From: Clostridiales bacterium UBA3953
Lineage (GTDB): Bacteria > Bacillota > Clostridia > Oscillospirales > CAG-272
Assembly: GCA_002385415.1 (NCBI GenBank)
Contig: DGDL01000099.1
Coordinates: 1-17,796 of the forward strand
Direction: 5' to 3'
Length of the DNA: 17,796 nucleotides
The position numbers and the translations under genes were made by a program. Of this stretch, positions 6,362 to 14,161 are shown in pieces (the first letter of the stretch is position 1; every line of letters starts with the position of its first letter). Below the pieces are notes generated by a model, which was not told the DNA's origin, did not search any database, and saw only the letters and a list, made by a program, of their open reading frames with translations.

Positions 6362-7048
6362 TTACTTGCGGCGCCTGTTTGCAAGCGTGATTAGCCGCGC
6401 CATGTTGCCGACCGATACCGCAAGCGCCGCAAGATATGTCAAAGCCGCGGCGCGAAGCACCGATGATACACCGCCCAAATCCTCCGGCGAAAACCTTGAG
6501 GTTGCACGCAGCGATTCAAGTGCACGCGTGCTGGCGTTATACTCGACAGGCAGCGTAACAAGCTGGAAAATCACAACCGTGCTGAACAAAAGCAGCCCGG
6601 CATAGGTGAGCGGGTAAAACGAAAATATAATTCCGAGCAACACAAGCGGAAAAGCCAAATTCGAGCCTATCTGCGTCACCGGAATAATCGCGGCGCGCAC
6701 TTTCATAGGCGCATAGCTTTGCGCATACTGTACGGCATGGCCCGCTTCGTGCGCCGCAATGCCTATCGCCGAAACGGAGCTGCTGTCATACACGCTGCGC
6801 GAAAGTACAATTTCGTTTGAGCGCGGGTCAAAATAGTTGGTCAGCGCGTCGCCCTCGATATATCGGATGTTCACGCCGGTGATGCCGTGCTGCATAAGCA
6901 CAAGCTGTGCGGCCTCCCGGCCCGTCAGGCGCGCATAGTTGGGTTGAGAGGCGTACTTTGTGTAGGTTGACTTCACGTTAAACTGTGCCCAAAGCGCGAG
7001 CAACAGTGTCGGAAGCACAAAGAATACATAAGTCCAATCGAAATACAT
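6362..7048 (-). CDS. yugP: YugP-type membrane zinc metallopeptidase
   Basis: A 228-residue protein of the Zn_peptidase_2 family. A membrane segment lies at about residues 5-23, and the zinc motif HEAGH at 100-104 is in the context AIGIAAHEAGHAVQYA. Two or three further hydrophobic segments follow (about 125-165 and 200-220), with PVEYNAS, where the Glu probably provides the third ligand. The length matches Bacillus subtilis YugP. The family is taken to be membrane-bound proteases, but substrates are not well established. It lies between fmt and rsmB, a position also seen in other Clostridia, so it is probably co-transcribed with translation genes. Its start has only a weak GGG-type ribosome binding site. 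Confidence 0.92.
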   Translation of the reverse strand: MYFDWTYVFFVLPTLLLALWAQFNVKSTYTKYASQPNYARLTGREAAQLVLMQHGITGVNIRYIEGDALTNYFDPRSNEIVLSRSVYDSSSVSAIGIAAHEAGHAVQYAQSYAPMKVRAAIIPVTQIGSNLAFPLVLLGIIFSFYPLTYAGLLLFSTVVIFQLVTLPVEYNASTRALESLRATSRFSPEDLGGVSSVLRAAALTYLAALAVSVGNMARLITLANRRRK

Positions 7049-7102
7049 TTTATCATACCCGGCAATCAGCCAGCTCGCCTAAAATAATGGTGTTATTGAA
7101 AT

Positions 7103-8095
7103 TCAACATAGCTTGTCGCCGGCGCATATATTGCGTCCGCGATAAAAGTCGGATGCGCACATCATGCGTTTCCCGGCGGGCAAGATTTGAGAAATCTTCA
7201 GGAAATCGCGGCCGCATGCGACGGTTATCGTGTCGTCACACCGAAGGATTTTGCAGCCTTCGAGGATACTGTCGTTTACCGCCACGACCGTCCCGGGCAA
7301 GGTGTCCGGCGGGATGACCGGTGCATCCGGAGAGTCTGCAGGCACATATTGCGACGAGGCAATCTTCAGCTTTTTCCCGCGCAGGTTGCAGTATGCAAGC
7401 GGCTCGGGCGACAGCCCGCGGATGATATTGTGCAGCTCGAGCGCGGGACGCGTGAAATCGAGCAGCCCGTCCTCGGATGTAATCTTCGGGGCATAAGTCG
7501 GCTCGCCGCTTTGGGGAATGTACTCGGCAGTACCGGCGAAGATAAGCTCAAGCGCACTGCAAAGCAGCTTTGCGCCGAGCTGAGCGAGCTTGTCATGCAG
7601 TGAGCCATAGTTGTCGTCCGGCAGAATGGGCAGCTCCTCCCACAGTATCATATCACCGGTGTCAAGTCCCTCGTCCATGCGCATGATAGTGATGCCGGTC
7701 ACCGTGTCGCCCGCCATGATGGCGCGGTTTATAGGTGCGGCGCCTCTCCAGCGCGGGAGCAGCGATGCGTGCACGTTGATGCAGCCGAATTTGGGGTACT
7801 CGAGCACATTTGCAGGTAAAATCTTGCCGTATGCGGCAACAGCAATAAGACCGGGGTCAAGCTCGTCGAGCAGCGCCGAAAACTCGGCTCCGCGCAAGGT
7901 GTCGGGCTGGTATACAGGGATACCGAGCGTGGCTGCAAGCTCTTTCACCGGCGGCGGTGTCAGCACCTGCTTGCGTCCGACGGGCTTGTCAGGCTGGGTT
8001 ATTGCCGCCACAACATTGTAGCCCGCACTAACCAGCGCCGAAAGCTGAACGCTTGCAAACTCGGGCGTGCCCATAAAAACTATGCGGTTGTTCAT
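7103..8095 (-). CDS. fmt: Methionyl-tRNA formyltransferase
   Basis: A 330-residue cytosolic enzyme that transfers the formyl group of 10-formyl-THF to initiator Met-tRNA. The N-terminal domain begins IVFMGTPEFA and carries the signature INVHASLLPRWRGAAPI, with Asn107 and His109, and the catalytic Asp in GLDTGDM near 146. The C-terminal OB-like tRNA-binding domain begins near 205 (YAPKITSEDGLLDFTRPA). The length is slightly above the usual 310-320. Only three bases separate it from the def stop codon, so the two are translationally linked. This is the standard pairing: Fmt adds the formyl group that Def later removes. Confidence 0.97.
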   Translation of the reverse strand: MNNRIVFMGTPEFASVQLSALVSAGYNVVAAITQPDKPVGRKQVLTPPPVKELAATLGIPVYQPDTLRGAEFSALLDELDPGLIAVAAYGKILPANVLEYPKFGCINVHASLLPRWRGAAPINRAIMAGDTVTGITIMRMDEGLDTGDMILWEELPILPDDNYGSLHDKLAQLGAKLLCSALELIFAGTAEYIPQSGEPTYAPKITSEDGLLDFTRPALELHNIIRGLSPEPLAYCNLRGKKLKIASSQYVPADSPDAPVIPPDTLPGTVVAVNDSILEGCKILRCDDTITVACGRDFLKISQILPAGKRMMCASDFYRGRNICAGDKLC

Positions 8096-8098
8096 AGG

Positions 8099-8593
8099 TT
8101 ATTCTTCCACATCCTCATCGCGCAGCGCCGCGATCTCATCCTTGGTAAGGATGTGTATTGCCTTGTCGGTGAAAAGCACTCCGTCAAGATGGTCAATCTC
8201 GTGACAAAGCGCCCGTGCCAACAGACCCGTGCCGGTGACCTCGTAGGTATCACCGTCTCGGTTTTTCGCCCGAACCGTTACTTTCGCAGGCCGCCGTGTG
8301 ATGCCCCAGCGTTCGGGCAGGGAAAGACAGCCCTCGATTTCCTCCTGAGTGCCTTCCTCTGCGACAATAACGGGGTCAATAAGCTCGTAGATTGTACCCG
8401 GCTCGACTTCGACGATGGCGACACGGCGCAGAACACCTACCTGCGGTGCCGCAAGTCCGCATCCATCGTATTTGTGCATGGTGTCAATCATATCGTCGAG
8501 CAGCCGCAATATACGCGGTGTGATTTCTCCTACCTCGCGGCTCGCTTTACGCAGTGTAGGATCATCGTCGGAAATAATTTTCAGTGTCGCCAA
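8099..8593 (-). CDS. def: Peptide deformylase
   Basis: A 164-residue metalloenzyme (Fe or Zn) that removes the N-formyl group from nascent proteins. All three family motifs are present: GCGLAAPQ (44-51), EGCLS with metal ligand Cys89 (87-91), and HEIDH with both His ligands and the catalytic Glu (131-135). I choose the TTG at 8593 as start because AAGGAG lies nine bases upstream and the protein then begins MATLKIISDDDPTLRK, as in the family. The frame itself opens to another TTG at 8617, which would include the ribosome binding site. It sits directly before fmt and, unusually for the run, 201 bases after priA. Confidence 0.96.
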   Translation of the reverse strand: MATLKIISDDDPTLRKASREVGEITPRILRLLDDMIDTMHKYDGCGLAAPQVGVLRRVAIVEVEPGTIYELIDPVIVAEEGTQEEIEGCLSLPERWGITRRPAKVTVRAKNRDGDTYEVTGTGLLARALCHEIDHLDGVLFTDKAIHILTKDEIAALRDEDVEE

Positions 8594-8714
8594 TATCACC
8601 GTCTCCTTTTCGAGCAAAGCGCAAGGCTAATTTCTCTAACTTTATTATATTATCTCAAAATAATGTTATGCAGGTATTAATCTTTCGCAAATAATATATG
8701 ATAAGACTGACTAC

Positions 8715-8727
8715 AAACGTAACGTTT
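8715..8727. promoter_or_regulatory. 13-bp inverted repeat in the priA-def gap
   Basis: AAACGT-A-ACGTTT is a perfect inverted repeat with one central base. It lies in the AT-rich 201-base gap between priA and def and could be an operator. A TATAAT on the minus strand near 8645-8655 (in GATAATATAATAAAG), about 55 bases before the def start, suggests that def has its own promoter, though the -35 is unclear. Confidence 0.3.
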
Positions 8728-8794
8728 ATTATGCGAGTTTTTATACAAAATGTTGAGCTTCTCGGCTGCTGCAGCAATACGGCATTGCAGCCTG

Positions 8795-11158
8795 CTACAG
8801 CTCATTGGGGTTTACGTCCGGTATCACAGAAACCCGGCGCGCCAGATTTGGCGGCAGTACATCGAGCATGGCACGTACAAGCGCGCGCGCGCGTGAGTTC
8901 ATATTGCATTTTATGATAAAACGCAGGCGATAAATGCCGCTGAGCCTGTATACCATTGGCTCGACAGGACCGAACACCATAGTGGTAATGTCCGAAAACT
9001 CGCCATCGCACAGCTCGCGCAGCTTCGCCCCGGCTATTTTAACCGCCTCGCCGAGCAGCTCCTCCGATTCGCTTTGCAGCGTCAGCGTCAGCAGGTCGCA
9101 AAAAGGCGGAAACCCGCGCGCCCGACGCAAAGCCTCCTCATCTTCGAACATGCCGCGATAGTCCTGTGCCACCGCAAGCCTTATTACGGGATGGTCGGGA
9201 CACGAGGTCTGCACAAGCGCGATGCCCGGTTTGTCGGCCCTCCCGGCACGCCCAACCACCTGTGTTATAAGCGTAAACGTGCGCTCGCTTGCCCTGTAAT
9301 CGCCCATATAGAGCGAGCTGTCGGCGTCCAGCACGCCTACCAGCGTAACATTGGGAAAGTCGTGGCCTTTTGTCACCATCTGCGTGCCTATCAAAATGTC
9401 GGCTTCGCCCTCGCGGAATCGGTTAAGAAGCTCTTGATGCGCGAATTTGCACCTTGTCGTGTCCGCGTCCATGCGAATAATACGTGCCTGCGGGAAAAGC
9501 TGGTGCAGTTTTTCCTCGGCGCGCTGAGTGCCGTAGCCGATATGGGCAAGCGGCGAAAACGAGCACGAGGGGCAAGACTCCGGCGTCAGCCGCTCAAAGC
9601 CGCAGTAGTGGCAAAGCAGCCGACCGCGCGCGGCGGCGGCTCTGCGCTCGGGAGCGTGGTAGGTCAGCGCGACAGAGCAGTGGGGGCACATCACCGCCTC
9701 GCCGCATTTGGGACAGCTTATGTAGTTGTTGTAGCCCCGGCGGTTTATAAAAAGTATCGATTGCTCGCCGCGCTCGAGCCGCAGCGCAATCTCGTCACGC
9801 AGCCGGTCTGATATAAAGTGGCCGGAGCCGCGTCGCGCCGCGTCCCGCATGTCCACTATAATGCCGCGTGGCAGCACTGCGTCGCCATAGCGCCGGGTAA
9901 GCTCGACAAGCGTGTAAATCCCGCGTTTTGCGCGGCTGAAGCTCTCGACCGACGGCGTCGCCGACGAAAGCAAGAGCAGCGCATTGCTTTTGCCGCAGCG
10001 GAAACGCGCGACATCGCGTGCGTGATAACGGGGGGACATCTCGGATTTGTAGGTATGCTCCTGCTCCTCGTCGATAACTATAAGCCCGAGATTGGGGAAG
10101 GGCGCGAAAACCGCCGACCGGGTGCCGATGCATAAATCGACCTCTCCTGCGCGTATGAGGCGCCACGCGTCGAACCGCTCACCGGCCGAAAGCTGTGAGT
10201 GGAGCACAGCTACTCGATTGCCGTAAAACGCGCGGAAAAGCCGGACGGTCTGCGGCGTGAGCGCTATTTCGGGCACAAGCACTATCGCCTGGCGCCCGGA
10301 CGCGACCACACTGTCGATAACTGATTTTATTACGCGGGTTTTGCCGCTGCCCGTCACGCCGAAAAGCAGGGCGGCACGCGGCTCGCCGGAGGCGACAAGC
10401 TCCGCAAGTTTTCTCGCGGCTTCGGCCTGCTCGGGCGTCAGTATGTTGTCGTCTGGCGGGTTTTCGGTGCCGTCCGAGGCATAAGGGTTGCGCACAAGCT
10501 CAACAGGCTCGGCTATGAGCACACCGCGCCGAATCAGCGGCGTCAGCCGCTCGCGCGAAACGCCGGCAAGCCTGCAAAGCTCGGATGCCGTCATGCTTCC
10601 GCCGGAGGCGCGCAACACGGAGGCAATAGCGCGCTGCGCATCGCTTCGGAAAAGCCTTGCGTCGTCCTCGGACGACGCCGCAAAGTCGGCGAGGCTGATG
10701 AGAAAGTCGGTCTTTATATTGGTAGGCGAGCCGCGCCGCTCCAGCCCGCGCAATGCGGCGGAGGGCACAACCGCGCCGAGCGCATCCCCAAATGTACAAA
10801 AGGCGTGCGCGCATAAAAAATCGCACAACGCCAGCTCGTCTTCGGTCAGCCTGTATTCGGGAGCGCGCAGTTCCAGAAGGGTTTTAAGCCGCTCGGGATC
10901 GGTTTCGGGCTCGGCGCGCAGTTCGGTTACGACCCCGAGCATGCGGCGATTGCCCGCACCAAACGGGACAATGACAAAATCGCCCCTTGCGACCGACCCT
11001 CGCATTTCATGGGGAATAAGATACTCATACGCGCGGTCGGCGCGATAGGGCGCGCCTGTGAGCCGGACGGTGACGGTTTTCGGAAGATCACCGTCCGGTG
11101 TGCTGTATTTGGTTTTATCCGGCGAAATTCCTTCGTCCGGCGGCAAAGCGGTTTTCAT
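8795..11158 (-). CDS. priA: Primosomal protein N', replication restart helicase
   Basis: A 787-residue SF2 3'-5' DNA helicase that recognises stalled forks and reloads the replisome. In order: the N-terminal 3'-DNA-binding domain (about 28-130), a winged-helix-like region (about 150-215), Walker A GVTGSGKT (267-274), DEEQ box (363-366), aromatic-rich loop SEMSPRYHARD (372-382), eight zinc-binding cysteines (482, 485, 491, 494, 516, 519, 529, 532) and C-terminal helicase motifs TQMVTKGHDF and QVVGRAGR. All are intact. It starts one base after the rpoZ stop codon, and with no clear ribosome binding site it probably relies on translational coupling. The first 27 residues are a hydrophilic extension. 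coaBC, which usually separates rpoZ and priA, is missing. Confidence 0.97.
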   Translation of the reverse strand: MKTALPPDEGISPDKTKYSTPDGDLPKTVTVRLTGAPYRADRAYEYLIPHEMRGSVARGDFVIVPFGAGNRRMLGVVTELRAEPETDPERLKTLLELRAPEYRLTEDELALCDFLCAHAFCTFGDALGAVVPSAALRGLERRGSPTNIKTDFLISLADFAASSEDDARLFRSDAQRAIASVLRASGGSMTASELCRLAGVSRERLTPLIRRGVLIAEPVELVRNPYASDGTENPPDDNILTPEQAEAARKLAELVASGEPRAALLFGVTGSGKTRVIKSVIDSVVASGRQAIVLVPEIALTPQTVRLFRAFYGNRVAVLHSQLSAGERFDAWRLIRAGEVDLCIGTRSAVFAPFPNLGLIVIDEEQEHTYKSEMSPRYHARDVARFRCGKSNALLLLSSATPSVESFSRAKRGIYTLVELTRRYGDAVLPRGIIVDMRDAARRGSGHFISDRLRDEIALRLERGEQSILFINRRGYNNYISCPKCGEAVMCPHCSVALTYHAPERRAAAARGRLLCHYCGFERLTPESCPSCSFSPLAHIGYGTQRAEEKLHQLFPQARIIRMDADTTRCKFAHQELLNRFREGEADILIGTQMVTKGHDFPNVTLVGVLDADSSLYMGDYRASERTFTLITQVVGRAGRADKPGIALVQTSCPDHPVIRLAVAQDYRGMFEDEEALRRARGFPPFCDLLTLTLQSESEELLGEAVKIAGAKLRELCDGEFSDITTMVFGPVEPMVYRLSGIYRLRFIIKCNMNSRARALVRAMLDVLPPNLARRVSVIPDVNPNEL

Positions 11159-11159
11159 A

Positions 11160-11435
11160 TCAGTCGGAAGGCAGCGACGAATCTACAATCCTAAATTCGC
11201 CGTTATACAGGCGGTTTATAGCGGTTTTGACAGGCTTGTCATCGCGGACGTCGCGCCGAAGCATCGAGGCGATGCTTTTGTCTGTCTCTTTATTTGCAAT
11301 AAGTTTTTCAGCCATATCGCGCTGTTCAACATATTCGTCGATAACCATGCGCGCGCATTTGGATATTGCTATGCATAGCACATAACGGTTGTATTTACCG
11401 TTTTGCGTAAGTTCTTCAACAGAAGGACGGATCAT
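11160..11435 (-). CDS. rpoZ: DNA-directed RNA polymerase omega subunit
   Basis: A 91-residue protein with the small alpha-helical RpoZ/Rpb6 fold. It begins MIRPSVEELTQNGKYNRYVL, the usual Firmicutes omega start, with a central helix containing KCARMVIDEY and the basic region RRDVRDDKPVKTAINRLYNGEF. Omega helps assemble and stabilise RNA polymerase by binding beta-prime. Its position directly after gmk is the conserved order in Firmicutes and supports the call. A GGAGTGAGG sequence lies just before the ATG. The stop codon and the priA start are one base apart. Confidence 0.93.
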   Translation of the reverse strand: MIRPSVEELTQNGKYNRYVLCIAISKCARMVIDEYVEQRDMAEKLIANKETDKSIASMLRRDVRDDKPVKTAINRLYNGEFRIVDSSLPSD

Positions 11436-11488
11436 TGCACCTCACTCCGATAGTCTAAAAATATATCTTTTGTTTTGTGCCGCAGCCG

Positions 11489-12145
11489 TTAATTTTGCGG
11501 CGAATCCGATTTTTTTTCGGATTTGTGTTTGGCGTGTGATTTTATAAACTCGTCGATTAAGTAAAGATTGCGTTTGACACGTTTGCGCTCGCTGTTGACT
11601 ATGGCGATTATCTCGGCAGCGGCTTGTGCGCATTTGCCGTCGGGGTTCATAACGACATAATCGTACTCTGACATGCAGCGCACTTCTTCGAGCGCGCGCT
11701 CAAGCCTTTTGCAGATTGCCTCCTCGCACTCGGTGCCGCGGCCGCGGAGTCGCGCCTCCAGCGTTTCATAGTCTGGGGGCAGCAGAAATATCGTGACACA
11801 GTCGGGGTATTTCTTTTTAATGTTAAGCGCCCCATGCACCTCAAGCTCCAAAATCAAATTCATGCCGTTGCGGTGTTTTTCCTCGATTTCGCGGCGCAGC
11901 GTACCGTAATAGTTACCGCAATAATTTACGTATTCCACCACGTCGCCGGTTTCGATCTGCCGCTCGAATTCTTCGCGCGTCATGAAATGGTAGTTGACGC
12001 CGTCTATGTCCGTGGGGCGCGGCGTGCGCGTGGTTGCCGACACCGAATAAGCGAACTCGGAGGATTGCTTGAACAGCTCGGCTATCACGGAGCCTTTCCC
12101 CGTGCCCGCCGGGCCGGATATAACAAGCAGAATTCCTTGGTTCAT
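11489..12145 (-). CDS. gmk: Guanylate kinase
   Basis: A 218-residue enzyme that phosphorylates GMP to GDP with ATP. The P-loop is GPAGTGKGS (11-19). The GMP-binding part is SATTRTPRPTDIDGVNYHF, followed by YGTLRREIEE and the ELEVHGALNIKKKYPD segment, all in the usual order. The C-terminal tail is Lys/Ser-rich and slightly longer than average. The ATG at 12145 is preceded by GAGGAG at a short spacing; an in-frame TTG four codons upstream lies inside that site and is rejected. It follows remA by 82 bases, a gap holding a TATAAT at 12182-12187 that may be an internal promoter. Confidence 0.97.
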   Translation of the reverse strand: MNQGILLVISGPAGTGKGSVIAELFKQSSEFAYSVSATTRTPRPTDIDGVNYHFMTREEFERQIETGDVVEYVNYCGNYYGTLRREIEEKHRNGMNLILELEVHGALNIKKKYPDCVTIFLLPPDYETLEARLRGRGTECEEAICKRLERALEEVRCMSEYDYVVMNPDGKCAQAAAEIIAIVNSERKRVKRNLYLIDEFIKSHAKHKSEKKSDSPQN

Positions 12146-12181
12146 ATTGCTCCTCAAAATTTAAAATAGAAAATAACCGAT

Positions 12182-12187
12182 ATTATA
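12182..12187 (-). promoter_or_regulatory. Possible internal -10 box before gmk
   Basis: A perfect minus-strand TATAAT lies 37 bases before the gmk ATG, in the 82-base remA-gmk gap, just beyond a small CCGC-AGAA-GCGG hairpin. No good -35 box was found, so this is only a candidate. Confidence 0.3.
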
Positions 12188-12227
12188 CCGCTTCTGCGGA
12201 ATTATGATAGCATAAAGCGAGGATAAA

Positions 12228-12497
12228 TTAAAGCGGATCTTCTTCGCTGTCGGTAGACACGTCGTCCCCCGTCAGGCGGTTTGAAATTGTTTCAGCCTGG
12301 ATTGCGGACAAAATCACATTGTCGCTATCGGTGATTATAACCGCCCGCGTTCTGCGTCCGCAGGTCACGTCAATGACCCGTCCGGCATCACGCGCGTCCT
12401 GGACAAGACGCTTTATGGGTGCCGAGTCGGGGCTGACCAGCGCAACGATTCGCGTCGACGCTACCATATTACCAAACCCAATGTTAATGAATTTCAT
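12228..12497 (-). CDS. remA: RemA family extracellular-matrix regulator (DUF370)
   Basis: An 89-residue protein beginning MKFINIGFGNMV, followed by VALVSPDSAPIKRLVQDARDAG and VIDVTCGRRTRAVIITDSD. These are the conserved sections of the DUF370/RemA family. In Bacillus subtilis RemA is a DNA-binding activator of matrix and osmoprotection genes that assembles into rings; in species without such targets its role is less clear. The frame opens to 12575, but the family start is the ATG at 12497. GAGGAG overlapping the yicC stop lies 12 bases upstream, a long spacing. The yicC-remA-gmk order is conserved in Firmicutes. Confidence 0.93.
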   Translation of the reverse strand: MKFINIGFGNMVASTRIVALVSPDSAPIKRLVQDARDAGRVIDVTCGRRTRAVIITDSDNVILSAIQAETISNRLTGDDVSTDSEEDPL

Positions 12498-12513
12498 AAA
12501 AGGCGCGCGCTCC

Positions 12514-13401
12514 TCACTCAATATTTTGGATCTGCTCGCGGATTTTTTCAAGCTCGCATTTGCAGTCGACGACAAACTGGGAAATTTCGGCGTCGAGAGA
12601 TTTCGAGCCGATGGTGTTTACCTCGCGGTTGATTTCTTGCATCAAAAAATCAAGCCTGCGCCCGATGGGCCCGTCGGACGCCATTGTGTCATGGAACGCC
12701 GAAAAGTGGCTTTGCAGCCTTACAAGCTCCTCGTCAATCCCTACCTTGTCTGCGAAGATGGCACACTCGGTCAAAATGCGCGCATCGTCGGCTTTAATGC
12801 CAAGGTCGTCGAGCGTCCGGCGCAGCCGCTCTTCCAGCCGCGCGTGGTAAAGCGCGATGTTCTGTGCGGATTTCTCGCCTATGCGCGCAACGGTCTCCGC
12901 AACGCGGCGCATTTTTTCCTCCATATCGCGGCGCAGGTTTTCTCCCTCCGCACTGCGCGAGGCCTCGAATGCTGCGAGAGCCTGGTCGAACACAGGCAAA
13001 AGGTCCTGCCACGCGCGCTCCGTGTCCTCGTCGTGTCTCCGGACATTGAAAATATCGCGGTTTTGTGCAACGGCCATAACAGAGATGTCGTCGGCAAGTC
13101 CAAACTCGTCGCGCAGACGCCGCAGAGCCGCAATATAGCTTGCGGCAAAAGCGGTGTCAAGCATAAGCTCAAGGTTTGCGGACTCGATGACATCGATGCC
13201 GATGTAGACCTCGATTTTTCCGCGCGAGATGCCGGCTTGCTGCAGACGGGTTTTTACTTTTTCCTCAAGAAAGCCGTAGTTGCGGGGAACTTTGACCGTG
13301 CAGTCGAAATAACGGCTGTTGACGGACTTCAGCTCCACCTGAAAGTCTTTGCCGCCTCCGGAGCCTGTCGCTCGGCCGTATGCGGTCATGCTCTTTGCCA
13401 T
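12514..13401 (-). CDS. yicC: YicC/YloC family endoribonuclease
   Basis: A 295-residue protein that begins MAKSMTAYGRA and ends with the conserved DUF1732 segment (RRLDFLMQEINREVNTIGSK, then CELEKIREQIQNIE). These are the two hallmarks of the YicC/YloC family, whose members are reported to be RNases acting on small RNAs and mRNA. The central region is coiled-coil-like and acidic, as expected, and the length is typical. It opens the housekeeping run. The only ribosome binding candidate, GGGAG, lies 15 bases upstream, which is poor spacing. Its stop overlaps the region holding the remA ribosome binding site. Confidence 0.94.
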   Translation of the reverse strand: MAKSMTAYGRATGSGGGKDFQVELKSVNSRYFDCTVKVPRNYGFLEEKVKTRLQQAGISRGKIEVYIGIDVIESANLELMLDTAFAASYIAALRRLRDEFGLADDISVMAVAQNRDIFNVRRHDEDTERAWQDLLPVFDQALAAFEASRSAEGENLRRDMEEKMRRVAETVARIGEKSAQNIALYHARLEERLRRTLDDLGIKADDARILTECAIFADKVGIDEELVRLQSHFSAFHDTMASDGPIGRRLDFLMQEINREVNTIGSKSLDAEISQFVVDCKCELEKIREQIQNIE

Positions 13402-13436
13402 AAATTGATAGATAAACTCCCGTAATAGATTTTAAA

Positions 13437-13458
13437 GCGCGCCCGTTTTTATGCGCGC
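13437..13458 (-). terminator. Weak GC-rich hairpin after the 13470-14003 gene
   Basis: GCGCGC (13437-13442) pairs with GCGCGC (13453-13458) over a 10-nt loop, and on the minus strand TTTAAAATC follows. It lies between the membrane-protein gene and yicC and may only partly stop readthrough into the housekeeping run. Confidence 0.35.
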
Positions 13459-13469
13459 CGATTGTTAAG

Positions 13470-14003
13470 TTAAAAATAGCTGCCGAGACGCAGCATGCGT
13501 CGCAGTTTGACAAGATAAAAGGCGATAATTTTGCTTGCCGCCGCGTCATAGAGCACGAATACCGCATTTCCCACCGCGAATATTATAAGCCGGAAATCAA
13601 GCTCCGTTTCGGGCACATTGATTATATATGCAACCGCCGTTATTATAAACAGCAGCGATGTGTTGAAAAAACTGAGTTTAAGTATCCACGAAACGACGGG
13701 GTGATACCGCTCGAACATGGCTTTAAATATAGGATACGGCCCGCCGAAGAGCAGATAAAACATCGACACTTCCTTATTCGGAAGCAGCAGCAGCGCCAGT
13801 ATCCCCGTCACAGCCCAAACGAGCCAGGGAAAAGCGCCGCCAAGCTCGATAACGGCGAGCACGACAAGCATAGAAGCGGCTGCGATTGTTGTAAGATCAA
13901 GTACTGTTATAATAGACCCGATGTAAAGTATCACAACGCCAAGAGCGGATATAAGTGCCGCTATTGCTACTTTACGGGCCTGACTACTTGGTTTAGCGCG
14001 CAT
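13470..14003 (-). CDS. Multi-pass membrane protein of unknown function
   Basis: A 177-residue integral membrane protein with about six hydrophobic segments (12-32, 36-54, 58-75, 82-95, 106-129 and 138-165). It has a short basic N terminus and a basic C terminus (VKLRRMLRLGSYF). Phrases such as LLLPNKEVSMFYLLFGGPYPIFKAMFERY are familiar from an unnamed family in Clostridia. The size and six-helix layout recall substrate-binding S components of ECF vitamin transporters, but I see no family signature and do not assign that role. GAGGA lies ten bases before the ATG, directly after a perfect hairpin at 14020-14042 that could control translation. It follows the DnaJ gene by 158 bases. Confidence 0.8.
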   Translation of the reverse strand: MRAKPSSQARKVAIAALISALGVVILYIGSIITVLDLTTIAAASMLVVLAVIELGGAFPWLVWAVTGILALLLLPNKEVSMFYLLFGGPYPIFKAMFERYHPVVSWILKLSFFNTSLLFIITAVAYIINVPETELDFRLIIFAVGNAVFVLYDAAASKIIAFYLVKLRRMLRLGSYF

Positions 14004-14019
14004 CGGTATTCATTCCTCT

Positions 14020-14042
14020 TTGCGTGACGCCCGGTCACGCAA
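14020..14042 (-). promoter_or_regulatory. 9-bp perfect hairpin abutting the ribosome binding site
   Basis: TTGCGTGAC (14020-14028) and GTCACGCAA (14034-14042) form a perfect stem with a 5-nt loop in the leader of the 13470-14003 gene, a few bases before its GAGGA site. There is no T-tract. It may be an RNA control hairpin or a dimeric protein operator. Confidence 0.5.
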
Positions 14043-14161
14043 TCATAAATTAACACGGCGAAAGCGGCATCGGCAGCATGATTATAATATAAGCAGCAAA
14101 ATGCCGATATAGTCACAGGCGTGCCGAAAAAGCCGATTTTATTTGCAATATTTCGATTTGG

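Noticed and set aside
8881..8893. Alternating GC run (13 bases) that could form Z-DNA
   Set aside because: It lies in priA and is explained by Arg/Ala codons in a GC-rich gene; too short to claim a function.
9074..9811. A 245-codon plus-strand frame inside priA
   Set aside because: It is an antisense shadow of priA, whose helicase and zinc motifs are intact in the other direction.
11505..11525. Hairpin-like ATCCGA-T8-TCGGAT near the end of gmk
   Set aside because: It lies within the coding sequence and arises from Ser-Glu-Lys-Lys-Ser codons; there is no T-tract after the stem, so it is not a terminator.
12319..13425. A 368-codon open frame on the plus strand across yicC and remA
   Set aside because: It is antisense to two well-recognised genes, has no ribosome binding site, and its translation resembles no protein. 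Long antisense frames are common in GC-rich coding DNA.
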